DNA from: CAVXHQ01 sp963789535
Lineage (GTDB): Bacteria; Pseudomonadota; Alphaproteobacteria; Rhodobacterales; Rhodobacteraceae
Direction of reading: 5' to 3'
DNA length: 64,000 nt
Assembly: GCA_963789535.1 (NCBI GenBank)
Contig: CAWBKU010000005.1
Location: 1,240,001-1,304,000 of the forward strand
The notes under the pieces were generated by a model. It did not search any database and was not told the DNA's origin. It saw only the letters and a list, made by a program, of their open reading frames with translations. Positions 17,988 to 25,266 of this stretch are shown piece by piece (positions within the stretch are counted from its first letter, which is position 1; the number at the start of each line of letters is the position of its first letter). Position numbers and translations under genes: made by a program.

Positions 17988-18188
17988 TCACCAGTGCGGC
18001 GGGCGGGTATCGCCCACCAGCACGCCGCCGTCATCGCTCTCGCGGCTCGCCTCGCGCGCCATCAGCATCGCGACCTGTCGCGTCAGGCGCGCGATCTCGG
18101 CGTCCTGACGCGCCACAACCTCGGACAGGTCGTCGACGGTGCGGATCAGATGGGCGAGGCGTTCCTGAAGGGCGATGGCATCGGTCAT
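17988..18188 (-). CDS. slyX: SlyX family protein
   Basis: This 66-residue protein is mostly one heptad-patterned helix (LQERLAHLIRTVDDLSEVVA and onwards), predicting a coiled coil. It ends in RPPHW, close to the RPPHY end that marks SlyX proteins. The function of SlyX is not established. It is divergent from hisS with 135 nt between the starts and converges on the lipoprotein gene. Confidence 0.85.
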   Translation of the reverse strand: MTDAIALQERLAHLIRTVDDLSEVVARQDAEIARLTRQVAMLMAREASRESDDGGVLVGDTRPPHW

Positions 18189-18323
18189 GGACGACAGATG
18201 CCCGGATCGGGCGGGGCGATGCAAGGGGCGGGCGATGTTGCGCGGCGCGGCGGCGCGGGCTATGGCCTGCCCCGGACAGAGTGACCCCGGCGGCACGCGC
18301 ACCGGACCGCAAGAGGCAGGACC

Positions 18324-19952
18324 ATGGCCAAGGACAAGAAAGCCCCCCGCCCCCGGGCTGAAACGCCGAAAGGGTTCCGCGATCATTTCGGCGCGGACGT
18401 GACCGAACGGACCGCAATGCTGGCAAAGATCGCCGAGGTCTATCACCGCTACGGCTTCGACGCGCTCGAGACTTCTGCCGTCGAGACGGTCGAGGCGCTG
18501 GGCAAGTTCCTGCCCGACGTGGACCGCCCGAACGAGGGGGTGTTCGCGTGGCAGGAGGCGCCGGAGTCGGAGAAACCGGGCGACTGGCTGGCGCTGCGCT
18601 ATGACATGACGGCGCCGCTGGCGCGGGTCTATGCGCAATACCGGAACGACCTGCCGACGCCCTATCGGCGCTATACGATGGGGCCGGTGTGGCGCAACGA
18701 AAAGCCGGGGCCGGGGCGGTTCCGGCAGTTCTATCAATGCGATGCGGATACGGTGGGGACCGGGTCGGTGGCCGCCGACGCCGAGATCTGCGCGATGCTG
18801 TGCGATGTGCTGGAAGCGGTGGGGATTAAGCGCGGCGATTATGTGGTGCGGGTGAATAACCGGAAGGTTTTGAATGGGCTGCTCGCGAGGGTGATGTCGA
18901 GCGATTTCGTAACAAACGATAAGTCGAATGAGAGTCCAGACAATCCCTTTGGCTTCAACTTCGGTCAAATGGCGACAGCGTCGACTTTGAACGATCCAAA
19001 TTCGAGTCTCGGAGCGAGTATCTCTCACGACGACATTCTTCGAACAATAGATAAATATGATAAAGTCGGCGCCGAAGGAGTCCGAGAGTTGATGACCGAT
19101 GGGCGGAGGGATGTTTCCGGCGCATACGTTGATGGTCTAGGCGCAACTCCAGCTCAAGCGGCGCATGTCGTAAATTTTCTTTCTTCGAAAGGTGAAACGA
19201 ATATTGAGACAATAGAGAACCTCAAAGTTGCGACCGCTGCATGGCCTCGGGGAGAAGAAGGAGTCGAGGAGCTATCCGAAATATCCAGCCTCCTCGACGC
19301 CCAAGGCTACGGCCCCGACCGCATCGTCATCGACCCCTCCGTCGTGCGCGGCCTCGGTTACTACACCGGCCCGGTCTACGAGGCGGAACTCACGTTCCAA
19401 GTCGAGGACGAGAAGGGCCGCAGCGTCAACTTCGGCTCGGTCGCGGGCGGCGGGCGCTATGACGATCTCGTGAAGCGGTTCACCGGGCAGGAGGTGCCGG
19501 CGACGGGCGTGTCGGTCGGGGTGGACAGGCTGCTGGCGGCGTTGCGGGCAAGGCGCGGGGAGACGAGGCAGGCCGACGGGCCGGTGGTCGTGACCGTCAT
19601 GGACCGGGACCGGATGGCCGAGTATCAGGCGATGGCGTCGGAGTTGCGCACGGCCTATCTCGATCCCGACAGGCCCGAAGACGGAAAGATCCGCGCCGAG
19701 GTCTATCTCGGAAACCCGAAGAACTTCGGCAACCAGATGAAATACGCCGACAAGCGCGGCAGTCCGGTGGCGGTGATCGCGGGCGGCGACGAGTTTGCAG
19801 CGGGCACGGTGCAGATCAAGGATCTGATCCTCGGCGCGAAGATCGCCGAAAACGCCAGCCTCGAGGAATGGAAGGACCGCCCCAGCCAATACGAGGTGCC
19901 GCGCGCCGATTTGGTCGCGCGGGTGCGCGCGATCCTGAACGGGCAGGGTTGA
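18324..19952 (+). CDS. hisS: histidine--tRNA ligase, with a low-GC mosaic segment
   Basis: This 542-residue class II synthetase charges tRNA-His. Motif 1 and 2 regions are intact (ETPKGFRDHFG, RYDMTAPLARVYAQ, MGPVWRNEKPGPGRFRQFYQ). So are the histidine-specific DPSVVRGLGYYTGP, motif 3 region GVSVGVDRLL and a C-terminal anticodon-binding domain. About residues 191-320 (nucleotides 18896-19283) are encoded by much more AT-rich DNA with A/T-ending codons: 26 of 60 bases are G or C at 19021-19080, against 43 of 60 at 19441-19500. Within it a Ser/Asn-rich stretch of about 45 residues has no counterpart I recall. A short extra LDPDRPEDGK lies near residue 450. The total exceeds the usual alphaproteobacterial length of roughly 500. 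Confidence 0.95.
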   Translation: MAKDKKAPRPRAETPKGFRDHFGADVTERTAMLAKIAEVYHRYGFDALETSAVETVEALGKFLPDVDRPNEGVFAWQEAPESEKPGDWLALRYDMTAPLARVYAQYRNDLPTPYRRYTMGPVWRNEKPGPGRFRQFYQCDADTVGTGSVAADAEICAMLCDVLEAVGIKRGDYVVRVNNRKVLNGLLARVMSSDFVTNDKSNESPDNPFGFNFGQMATASTLNDPNSSLGASISHDDILRTIDKYDKVGAEGVRELMTDGRRDVSGAYVDGLGATPAQAAHVVNFLSSKGETNIETIENLKVATAAWPRGEEGVEELSEISSLLDAQGYGPDRIVIDPSVVRGLGYYTGPVYEAELTFQVEDEKGRSVNFGSVAGGGRYDDLVKRFTGQEVPATGVSVGVDRLLAALRARRGETRQADGPVVVTVMDRDRMAEYQAMASELRTAYLDPDRPEDGKIRAEVYLGNPKNFGNQMKYADKRGSPVAVIAGGDEFAAGTVQIKDLILGAKIAENASLEEWKDRPSQYEVPRADLVARVRAILNGQG

Positions 19953-19955
19953 GGC

Positions 19956-20150
19956 ATGGCGGACGACGGCCCCCCCGGCCCGCGCAACCGGATCCGCGTG
20001 CTCTTGCACGTGTTCGGGCCGCGCACTCTGGCGCTGTTCGCCGCCGTGTTGCTGCTGATCGGGATCTTCTGGCCGTCGTGGACCCTCGGCAGCCTCGGCG
20101 CCGCCCTCGGGATCCTCGCCATGGTCTGGGAATTCCGGGTCGATCCGTGA
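19956..20150 (+). CDS. small membrane protein between hisS and hisZ
   Basis: This 64-residue protein has a Pro/Arg-rich start (PPGPRNRIRV), a long hydrophobic region from about residue 20 to 60 that could form two helices, and ends WEFRVDP. It begins 3 nt after the hisS stop, and its TGA overlaps the GTG start of hisZ (GTGA). This placement supports translation as part of the histidine gene group. I do not know its function. Confidence 0.6.
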   Translation: MADDGPPGPRNRIRVLLHVFGPRTLALFAAVLLLIGIFWPSWTLGSLGAALGILAMVWEFRVDP

Positions 20151-21250
20151 CGCACCCCCGCGCCACCCCCGGCCCTGCCCCCGACGCCATCCGAACCGAG
20201 GCGCGGCGCCTGCGCGACCTCTTTGCCGGCCATGGCGCGCAGATCGTGAAGCCCGACATCCTGCAATCTGCCGACACGCTCCTCGACATCTACGGCGAGG
20301 ATATCCGCGCGCGCGCCTACATCACCGCCGATCCGCTGCGCGGCGAAATGATGCTGCGCCCCGATTTCACCGTGCCGATCGTGCAGCGGCACATGGAGAC
20401 GATGGCCGACCCCGCGCGCTATGCCTATGCGGGCAAGGTGTTCCGCAAGCAGGAGACCGACGCCGACCGGCCCGTCGAATACATCCAGGCAGGCTACGAG
20501 GTGTTCGATGGCCGCGATCCGGCCGCCGCCGATGCCGAGGTCTTCGCGGTCATCGCCGAGGGTCTGCGCGGCGTGCCGGTGCGCGCGGTGACGGGCGACC
20601 TCGGCGTGCTGACCGCCGCCATCGCCGGGCTGACGGCGAGCGACGCGCGCAAGGCGGCCCTATTGCGCCACATCTGGCGGCCGGCGCGGTTCCGCGCGCT
20701 GCTCGACCGGTTCGCCGGGCGCACCGCTCTGCCCCGGGGGCGCGCGCAATTGCTGGCGCTGACCGATCCCTTCGCGCAGGCGGGGCCGGAGATCGGCCTG
20801 CGCAGCCGTGCCGAGGTGGCCGAGCGGCTTGACCGGCTGCGCGAGGATAGCGCGGCGCCGCCGGTTCCGGAGGGCGAGATCGCCCTCATCGACCGGCTGC
20901 TGGCCCTGAAGGCGCCGCTGCACGAGGCGCTCGAGGCGCTGGCGGTAGCCGCGCGAGAGATGTCGGCCCTCGAACCTGCCCTCGCGCGCGGACGGGCGCG
21001 CCGGGCGGAACTGATCGCGCGCGGCGTCGACGTCGACGCGGTGTCGTTCGAAGGGGCGTTCGGGCGCACGACGCTGGAATATTACGACGGGTTCGTCTTC
21101 GGGTTCGTCGCCGACGGTCTGCCGCCGGTGGCGACGGGGGGTCGCTATGACGCGCTGACGCGGCACCTTGGCGACGGGCGCGCGGTGCCGGCGGTGGGCG
21201 GTGTGATCCGCCCGGCGCTGTCGCTCGCGGCACGGGAGGGCGCGCGATGA
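20147..21250 (+). CDS. hisZ: ATP phosphoribosyltransferase regulatory subunit HisZ
   Basis: This 367-residue protein is a paralogue of the HisRS catalytic core without aminoacylation activity. It forms the hetero-octameric ATP phosphoribosyltransferase with short HisG and gives allosteric inhibition by histidine. Sequence marks are IVKPDILQSADTLLDIYGED, MMLRPDFTVPIVQRHM, AGKVFRKQE, YIQAGYEVFDG and a late VATGGRYDALTRHLGDG. A GTG start is chosen because it overlaps the preceding stop and no ATG precedes the conserved region. The gene overlaps hisG by ATGA. Confidence 0.93.
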   Translation: MTHPRATPGPAPDAIRTEARRLRDLFAGHGAQIVKPDILQSADTLLDIYGEDIRARAYITADPLRGEMMLRPDFTVPIVQRHMETMADPARYAYAGKVFRKQETDADRPVEYIQAGYEVFDGRDPAAADAEVFAVIAEGLRGVPVRAVTGDLGVLTAAIAGLTASDARKAALLRHIWRPARFRALLDRFAGRTALPRGRAQLLALTDPFAQAGPEIGLRSRAEVAERLDRLREDSAAPPVPEGEIALIDRLLALKAPLHEALEALAVAAREMSALEPALARGRARRAELIARGVDVDAVSFEGAFGRTTLEYYDGFVFGFVADGLPPVATGGRYDALTRHLGDGRAVPAVGGVIRPALSLAAREGAR

Positions 21251-21936
21251 TCAAGCTCGGCGTGCCGTCCAAGGGACGGCTGATGGAGGAGACGTTCGCC
21301 TGGTTCGCCGCGCGCGGCGTGGTGCTGCGGCGCGCCGGGTCGGACCGGGACTACGCGGGTGCCGTCGAGGGTATCGGCGGGGTCGAGCTGGTCCTGCTGT
21401 CGGCGGGCGAGATCCCGCGCGAACTGGTGGCGGGGCGGCTGCATCTGGGCGTCACGGGGTCGGATCTGGTGCACGAGAAGGTGCCCGGATGGGACCGCCG
21501 TCTGCGCGCGCTGGCGGCGATGGGGTTCGGGCACGCGGACCTCGTGCTCGCCGTGCCGCAGGGCTGGGTGGACGTCGAAACGCTCGACGACCTCGACGCG
21601 GTTTGTGCTGCGTTCCGCGCCCGGCACGGGATGCGACTGCGGATCGCCACGAAGTATCACCGACTGGTGCGCGAGTATCTGCGCGAGCATGGGGTGGCGG
21701 ATTATGCCCTCGTCGACAGTCAGGGGGCGACGGAGGGAACGGTGAAGAACGAGACCGCCGAGGCCGTGGCCGACATCACCTCGACCGGCGCCACGCTGCG
21801 CGCCAATGGCCTCAAGGTGCTGGGCGGGCCGGTGATCCACGCCAGTCAGGCGACGCTTTTCGCGGGGTCGGGTGCGGGGTGGACGGCGGCGGAGACGGCG
21901 GCCTTCGCGGGCCTTGTGGGGCGGCTGGCGCTCTGA
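21247..21936 (+). CDS. hisG: ATP phosphoribosyltransferase catalytic subunit, short form
   Basis: This 229-residue enzyme joins ATP and PRPP in the first step of histidine synthesis. Recognisable motifs are KLGVPSKGRLMEET at the start, GVTGSDLVHE, and the PRPP-binding region ALVDSQGATEGTVKNETAE. It lacks the C-terminal ACT-like regulatory domain of the long form, as expected when hisZ is present. It is translationally coupled to hisZ by a 4-nt overlap. A copy of the dispersed repeat lies 26 nt beyond the stop. Confidence 0.95.
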   Translation: MIKLGVPSKGRLMEETFAWFAARGVVLRRAGSDRDYAGAVEGIGGVELVLLSAGEIPRELVAGRLHLGVTGSDLVHEKVPGWDRRLRALAAMGFGHADLVLAVPQGWVDVETLDDLDAVCAAFRARHGMRLRIATKYHRLVREYLREHGVADYALVDSQGATEGTVKNETAEAVADITSTGATLRANGLKVLGGPVIHASQATLFAGSGAGWTAAETAAFAGLVGRLAL

Positions 21937-21961
21937 TCCCGTCGTCGCGGCGGCGGCATCT

Positions 21962-22000
21962 GCGGACCCTCCGGGGGGAGGTATTTCGGGCAAGAAAAAG
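21962..22000 (+). repeat. copy of dispersed repeat, type B (39 nt)
   Basis: Identical over 39 nt to the copy at 13534. It lies between the convergent hisG and DUF1489 genes. The inverted GGACCCTCC/GGGGGGAGG part could fold into a hairpin and end transcription from one side. Confidence 0.8.
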
Positions 22001-22012
22001 CGGGGGGCCGGA

Positions 22013-22444
22013 TCAGCGCACGCCGATGTCCGCGAGCGCGCGGGTGAGGTCCATCGGCAGCGCCTCTTCGGACTGGCGCCCCTCGGGCAGGTCGGGGGGC
22101 GCGTCGGGGCCGGGCAGGTAGCGCCAGCCCTGGAACGGGCGTTTGGGCGTGGCGGCGGTGCGGATCAGCGCCGGGTCGAGCACGATGGCGCAGCGCGAAA
22201 TGCCGTCGGCACCTACGTAGGGGTCGAGGCGCAGGATGCGCTGTCGGCACAGGATCACGCCCTTGATGACCCAGTAGATCGACCCCGCGGAGAGCACCTC
22301 TTGCTCGCGGCGCGGCCACATCCGCGTCACGTGACGCGGCAGGCCGTCGGGCGTCTGGGCGCGTTTGCTGGCCTGCCAGGCGGCGAGGTCGGCGACATCC
22401 TCGGTCCCGACCGAGAGCTTCAGGATGTGGAGTTTCTCTGGCAT
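22013..22444 (-). CDS. DUF1489 family protein
   Basis: This 143-residue protein belongs to DUF1489, a family largely confined to alphaproteobacteria. The N-terminus LHILKLSVGTEDVADLAAWQ, then TRMWPRREQEVL, GSIYWVIKGVILCRQRI, and the late PFQGWRYL are the conserved parts. No biochemical function is known to me. It converges with hisG and is divergent from nrdJ. Confidence 0.85.
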   Translation of the reverse strand: MPEKLHILKLSVGTEDVADLAAWQASKRAQTPDGLPRHVTRMWPRREQEVLSAGSIYWVIKGVILCRQRILRLDPYVGADGISRCAIVLDPALIRTAATPKRPFQGWRYLPGPDAPPDLPEGRQSEEALPMDLTRALADIGVR

Positions 22445-22517
22445 GGCGAATCCTCCGTTCCCGTGAGGGCCAACCTAGGGCGCGCAGTGCGGCGCGCAAG
22501 CCTCAGTGCGGCCAAAG

Positions 22518-22526
22518 TTATCCACA
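22518..22526 (+). promoter_or_regulatory. DnaA box upstream of nrdJ
   Basis: The 9-mer TTATCCACA matches the strong DnaA-binding consensus exactly. It lies 112 nt before the nrdJ start and a few bases upstream of a promoter-like TTGACC. Single consensus boxes occur by chance, so the regulatory role is inference. Confidence 0.45.
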
Positions 22527-22531
22527 TGTCG

Positions 22532-22560
22532 TTGACCGGCCCGGGGACCGCCACTAGGGT
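22532..22560 (+). promoter_or_regulatory. nrdJ: possible promoter of nrdJ
   Basis: TTGACC at 22532-22537 and TAGGGT at 22555-22560 are 17 nt apart. The -35 part is good and the -10 part is weak. The position fits a leader of about 70 nt. Confidence 0.35.
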
Positions 22561-22637
22561 GAGTGTCCGGCCGAGTCGGTCGGTATCCCGAAAATACCCG
22601 CCGCACTCGTCCCGATCCGCGCCAGAGGAGCCGACCC

Positions 22638-24899
22638 ATGTCCCGTTTCGCCGCCCCCATCGCCGAGGCCATCTGGGACATGAAATACCGCTTCAAGGCG
22701 CAGGACGGCACCCCCATCGACGGCACGGTCGAGGACAGTTGGCGCCGGATCGCGGGCGCTCTGGCCGAGGTCGAGGCCGAACCCGGGGTCTGGGCGGAGC
22801 GGTTCCATGCCGCGCTCGAGGACTTCAAATTCCTGCCCGCCGGGCGGATCACCGCCGGCGCGGGCACGGCGCGGTCGGTGACGATGTTCAACTGTTTCGT
22901 CATGGGCACGGTGCCCGACAGCATGGGCGGCATTTTCGAGGCGCTCAAGGAGGCGGCACTGACGATGCAGCAGGGCGGCGGGATCGGCTATGATTTCAGC
23001 ACGATCCGGCCCAAGGGGGCGGTGGTCAAGGGCGTGGCGGCGGATGCGTCGGGCCCCCTTAGCTTCATGGATGTCTGGGACGCGATGTGCCGGACGATCA
23101 TGTCGGCGGGCAGCCGCCGGGGCGCGATGATGGCGACGATGCGCTGCGATCATCCCGATATCGAGGCATTCATCGCGGCGAAATCGGACGCCGCGCGGCT
23201 GCGGATGTTCAACGTGTCGGTGCTGATCACCGATCCGTTCATGGCGGCGGTCAAGGCGGACGGCCCCTGGGATCTGGTGTTTCAGGACACGGTCTATCGC
23301 ACGCTGCGGGCGCGCGACCTCTGGGACGCGATCATGCGCGCGACCTACGATTATGCCGAACCCGGTGTCATCTTCATCGACCGGATCAACGCGGCCAACA
23401 ACCTGAACTATGTCGAGACCATCGCCGCCACGAACCCCTGCGGCGAACAGCCGCTGCCGCCCTATGGTGCCTGCCTGCTCGGGTCGATCAACCTCGCGCG
23501 GCTCGTCACGGACCCGTTCGGCGCGGCGGCGGCGCTGGACGGGGCGGCGCTCGACGACCTCGTGGCGGTCGCGGTGCGGATGATGGACAACGTCGTCGAC
23601 GCCTCGCGCTTTCCGCTGCCGGAACAAAGGGCCGAGGCGCTGGCCAAGCGGCGGATCGGCCTCGGCGTCACCGGCCTCGCCGATGCGCTGCTCATGGTCG
23701 GGCAGCGCTATGGGTCCGAAGAGGCCGCCGCCGTCACCGAAGGCTGGATGAAGCGGATCGCGCGCGCGGCCTATCTGGCGTCGGTCGATCTGGCGAAGGA
23801 AAAGGGCGCGTTCCCGCTGTTCGACGCCGGGAAATACCTCGCCTCGGGCACGATGATGGCGATGGACGAGGACGTGCGCGCCGCCATCGCCGAGCATGGC
23901 ATCCGCAATGCGCTGCTGACCTCGATCGCGCCCACGGGGACGATCTCGCTCTATGCCGGCAACGTGTCGTCGGGGATCGAGCCGGTGTTCGCCTATGCCT
24001 ATACCCGCAAGGTGCTGCAAAAGGACGGCAGCCGCACCGAGGAAGAGGTCGTCGATTATGCCGTCCAGATGTGGCGCGACCTGCACGGCGCAGCACCCCT
24101 GCCGGAGCATTTCGTCAACGCCCAGACCCTCGCCCCGCTCGACCACGTGCGGATGCAGGCGGCGGCGCAGAAGTGGGTCGACAGCTCGATCTCGAAGACC
24201 ATCAACTGCCCCGAGGATATCCCGTTCGAGGCGTTCAAGGAGGTCTATATGGCCGCCTGGGATCAGGGGTGCAAAGGCTGCACCACCTATCGGCCCAATG
24301 CGGTGACGGGATCCGTGCTGTCGGTGAGCGAGACCTCGGAGGCAGCACCGGTGGCGTCGGAGGGCGGGGAAGTCGTCTATCTGGCTGAACCGCTCGACCG
24401 GCCCGGCGAACTCGACGGGGCCACCTACAAGCTCAAGTGGCCGGACAGTGAACACGCGATCTACATCACCGTCAACGATCTGGTGGTGAACGGGCAGCGG
24501 CGACCGTTCGAGGTGTTCATCAATTCCAAGAACATGGAGCATTTCGCCTGGACCGTGGCGCTGACGCGGATGATCTCGGCGGTGTTCCGGCGCGGCGGCG
24601 ACGTGTCGTTCGTTGTCGAGGAACTGAAGGCCGTGTTCGACCCGCGTGGCGGGGCCTGGATGGCGGGCAGATACGTGCCCAGCATCCTCGCGGCTATCGG
24701 CGGCGTGATCGAGCGTCACATGGTCGCGACAGGGTTCCTGCATGCCGAGGGCGCGGGCCTGAAGGCCGATCCGCAGGCGGACGTCGTCAGCATCGGGCAG
24801 AAGCGTGGCAAGGCGTGCTCGTCCTGCGGCTCCTACGAGATGCGGATGGTCGAGGGCTGCATGACCTGCGCGTCCTGCGGCTATTCGAAGTGCGGGTAG
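22638..24899 (+). CDS. nrdJ: adenosylcobalamin-dependent ribonucleoside-diphosphate reductase (class II)
   Basis: This 753-residue enzyme makes deoxyribonucleotides without oxygen-dependent radical chemistry. It has the FKFLPAGRITAGAGT start of the barrel, GGGIGYDFSTIRPKGA, AGSRRGAMMATMRCDHPDIE, ATNPCGEQPLPPYGACLLGS with active-site Cys and Glu, and IAPTGTISLYAGNVSSGIEP. The end carries two CxxC pairs (CSSCGS and CASCGYSKCG), a zinc-ribbon-like tail of B12-dependent enzymes. No ATP cone is evident. The start is fixed by an AGAGGAG site 8 nt upstream. I see no cobalamin riboswitch upstream; a DnaA box is present. Confidence 0.95.
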   Translation: MSRFAAPIAEAIWDMKYRFKAQDGTPIDGTVEDSWRRIAGALAEVEAEPGVWAERFHAALEDFKFLPAGRITAGAGTARSVTMFNCFVMGTVPDSMGGIFEALKEAALTMQQGGGIGYDFSTIRPKGAVVKGVAADASGPLSFMDVWDAMCRTIMSAGSRRGAMMATMRCDHPDIEAFIAAKSDAARLRMFNVSVLITDPFMAAVKADGPWDLVFQDTVYRTLRARDLWDAIMRATYDYAEPGVIFIDRINAANNLNYVETIAATNPCGEQPLPPYGACLLGSINLARLVTDPFGAAAALDGAALDDLVAVAVRMMDNVVDASRFPLPEQRAEALAKRRIGLGVTGLADALLMVGQRYGSEEAAAVTEGWMKRIARAAYLASVDLAKEKGAFPLFDAGKYLASGTMMAMDEDVRAAIAEHGIRNALLTSIAPTGTISLYAGNVSSGIEPVFAYAYTRKVLQKDGSRTEEEVVDYAVQMWRDLHGAAPLPEHFVNAQTLAPLDHVRMQAAAQKWVDSSISKTINCPEDIPFEAFKEVYMAAWDQGCKGCTTYRPNAVTGSVLSVSETSEAAPVASEGGEVVYLAEPLDRPGELDGATYKLKWPDSEHAIYITVNDLVVNGQRRPFEVFINSKNMEHFAWTVALTRMISAVFRRGGDVSFVVEELKAVFDPRGGAWMAGRYVPSILAAIGGVIERHMVATGFLHAEGAGLKADPQADVVSIGQKRGKACSSCGSYEMRMVEGCMTCASCGYSKCG

Positions 24900-25266
24900 G
24901 CGGGCGCCGGGATACGATTCGCCGCTCATGAAGGCGAGCCGACCCGTTCTGCCGCGTCTGCAACACGGGATCGGTCGCGCACCGCCCGAGGATCGGGCGT
25001 AATGCTGCACTGCGGCTAAAATTTGTGCAGTGGTTCGGCGTCCGCTCCCGGAGCGCCCTCAGGATTTGAAACCCGATGTCCCGCCGGTGAATGCTCCGCC
25101 TGTCCCGAGCACGGGACGAAAGTGCCACGCGGGGGGGTGATCCTGGCAGAAAACGCCCCCCGCATGGCTGCAACACGAATGCTGCGGCCCCAAAGCTATC
25201 CGTTTCGCCTGCACTTGAACAGGCGGCAACGATGCCGGTGCCGTGGTCCATCATGGGGAAATCAAA
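24900..25266 (+). other. long urtA leader/promoter region without a gene
   Basis: These 367 nt hold no convincing gene. Three structured elements stand out. One is an inverted CTGCAC (25005-25010) and GTGCAG (25025-25030) around an AT-rich GCTAAAATTT, which loosely recalls NtrC half-sites. The second is a perfect 6-bp hairpin GTCCCG/CGGGAC with loop AGCA at 25102-25117. The third is a 6-bp hairpin CGCCTG/CAGGCG at 25206-25225. A nitrogen-controlled promoter would make sense for urea uptake, but I find no well-spaced sigma-54 -24/-12 site. I do not recognise a known riboswitch. Confidence 0.4.

Noticed and set aside
18896..19283. Intein or mobile intron in hisS
   Set aside because: The low-GC block has no intein splice motifs or homing-endonuclease motif and still aligns in part with the synthetase, so recombination fits better.
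22445..22637. Cobalamin riboswitch upstream of the B12-dependent reductase
   Set aside because: I looked for a B12-box-like sequence and the expected long fold and saw neither in 193 nt.
22554..25010. Long minus-strand frame opposite nrdJ
   Set aside because: Composition is that of an antisense shadow, and the plus strand encodes a complete, well-recognised enzyme.
25131..25170. Sigma-54 promoter before urtA
   Set aside because: TGGCAGAAAACGCC looked like a -24/-12 element, but the second half has CC where GC is required at the fixed spacing.
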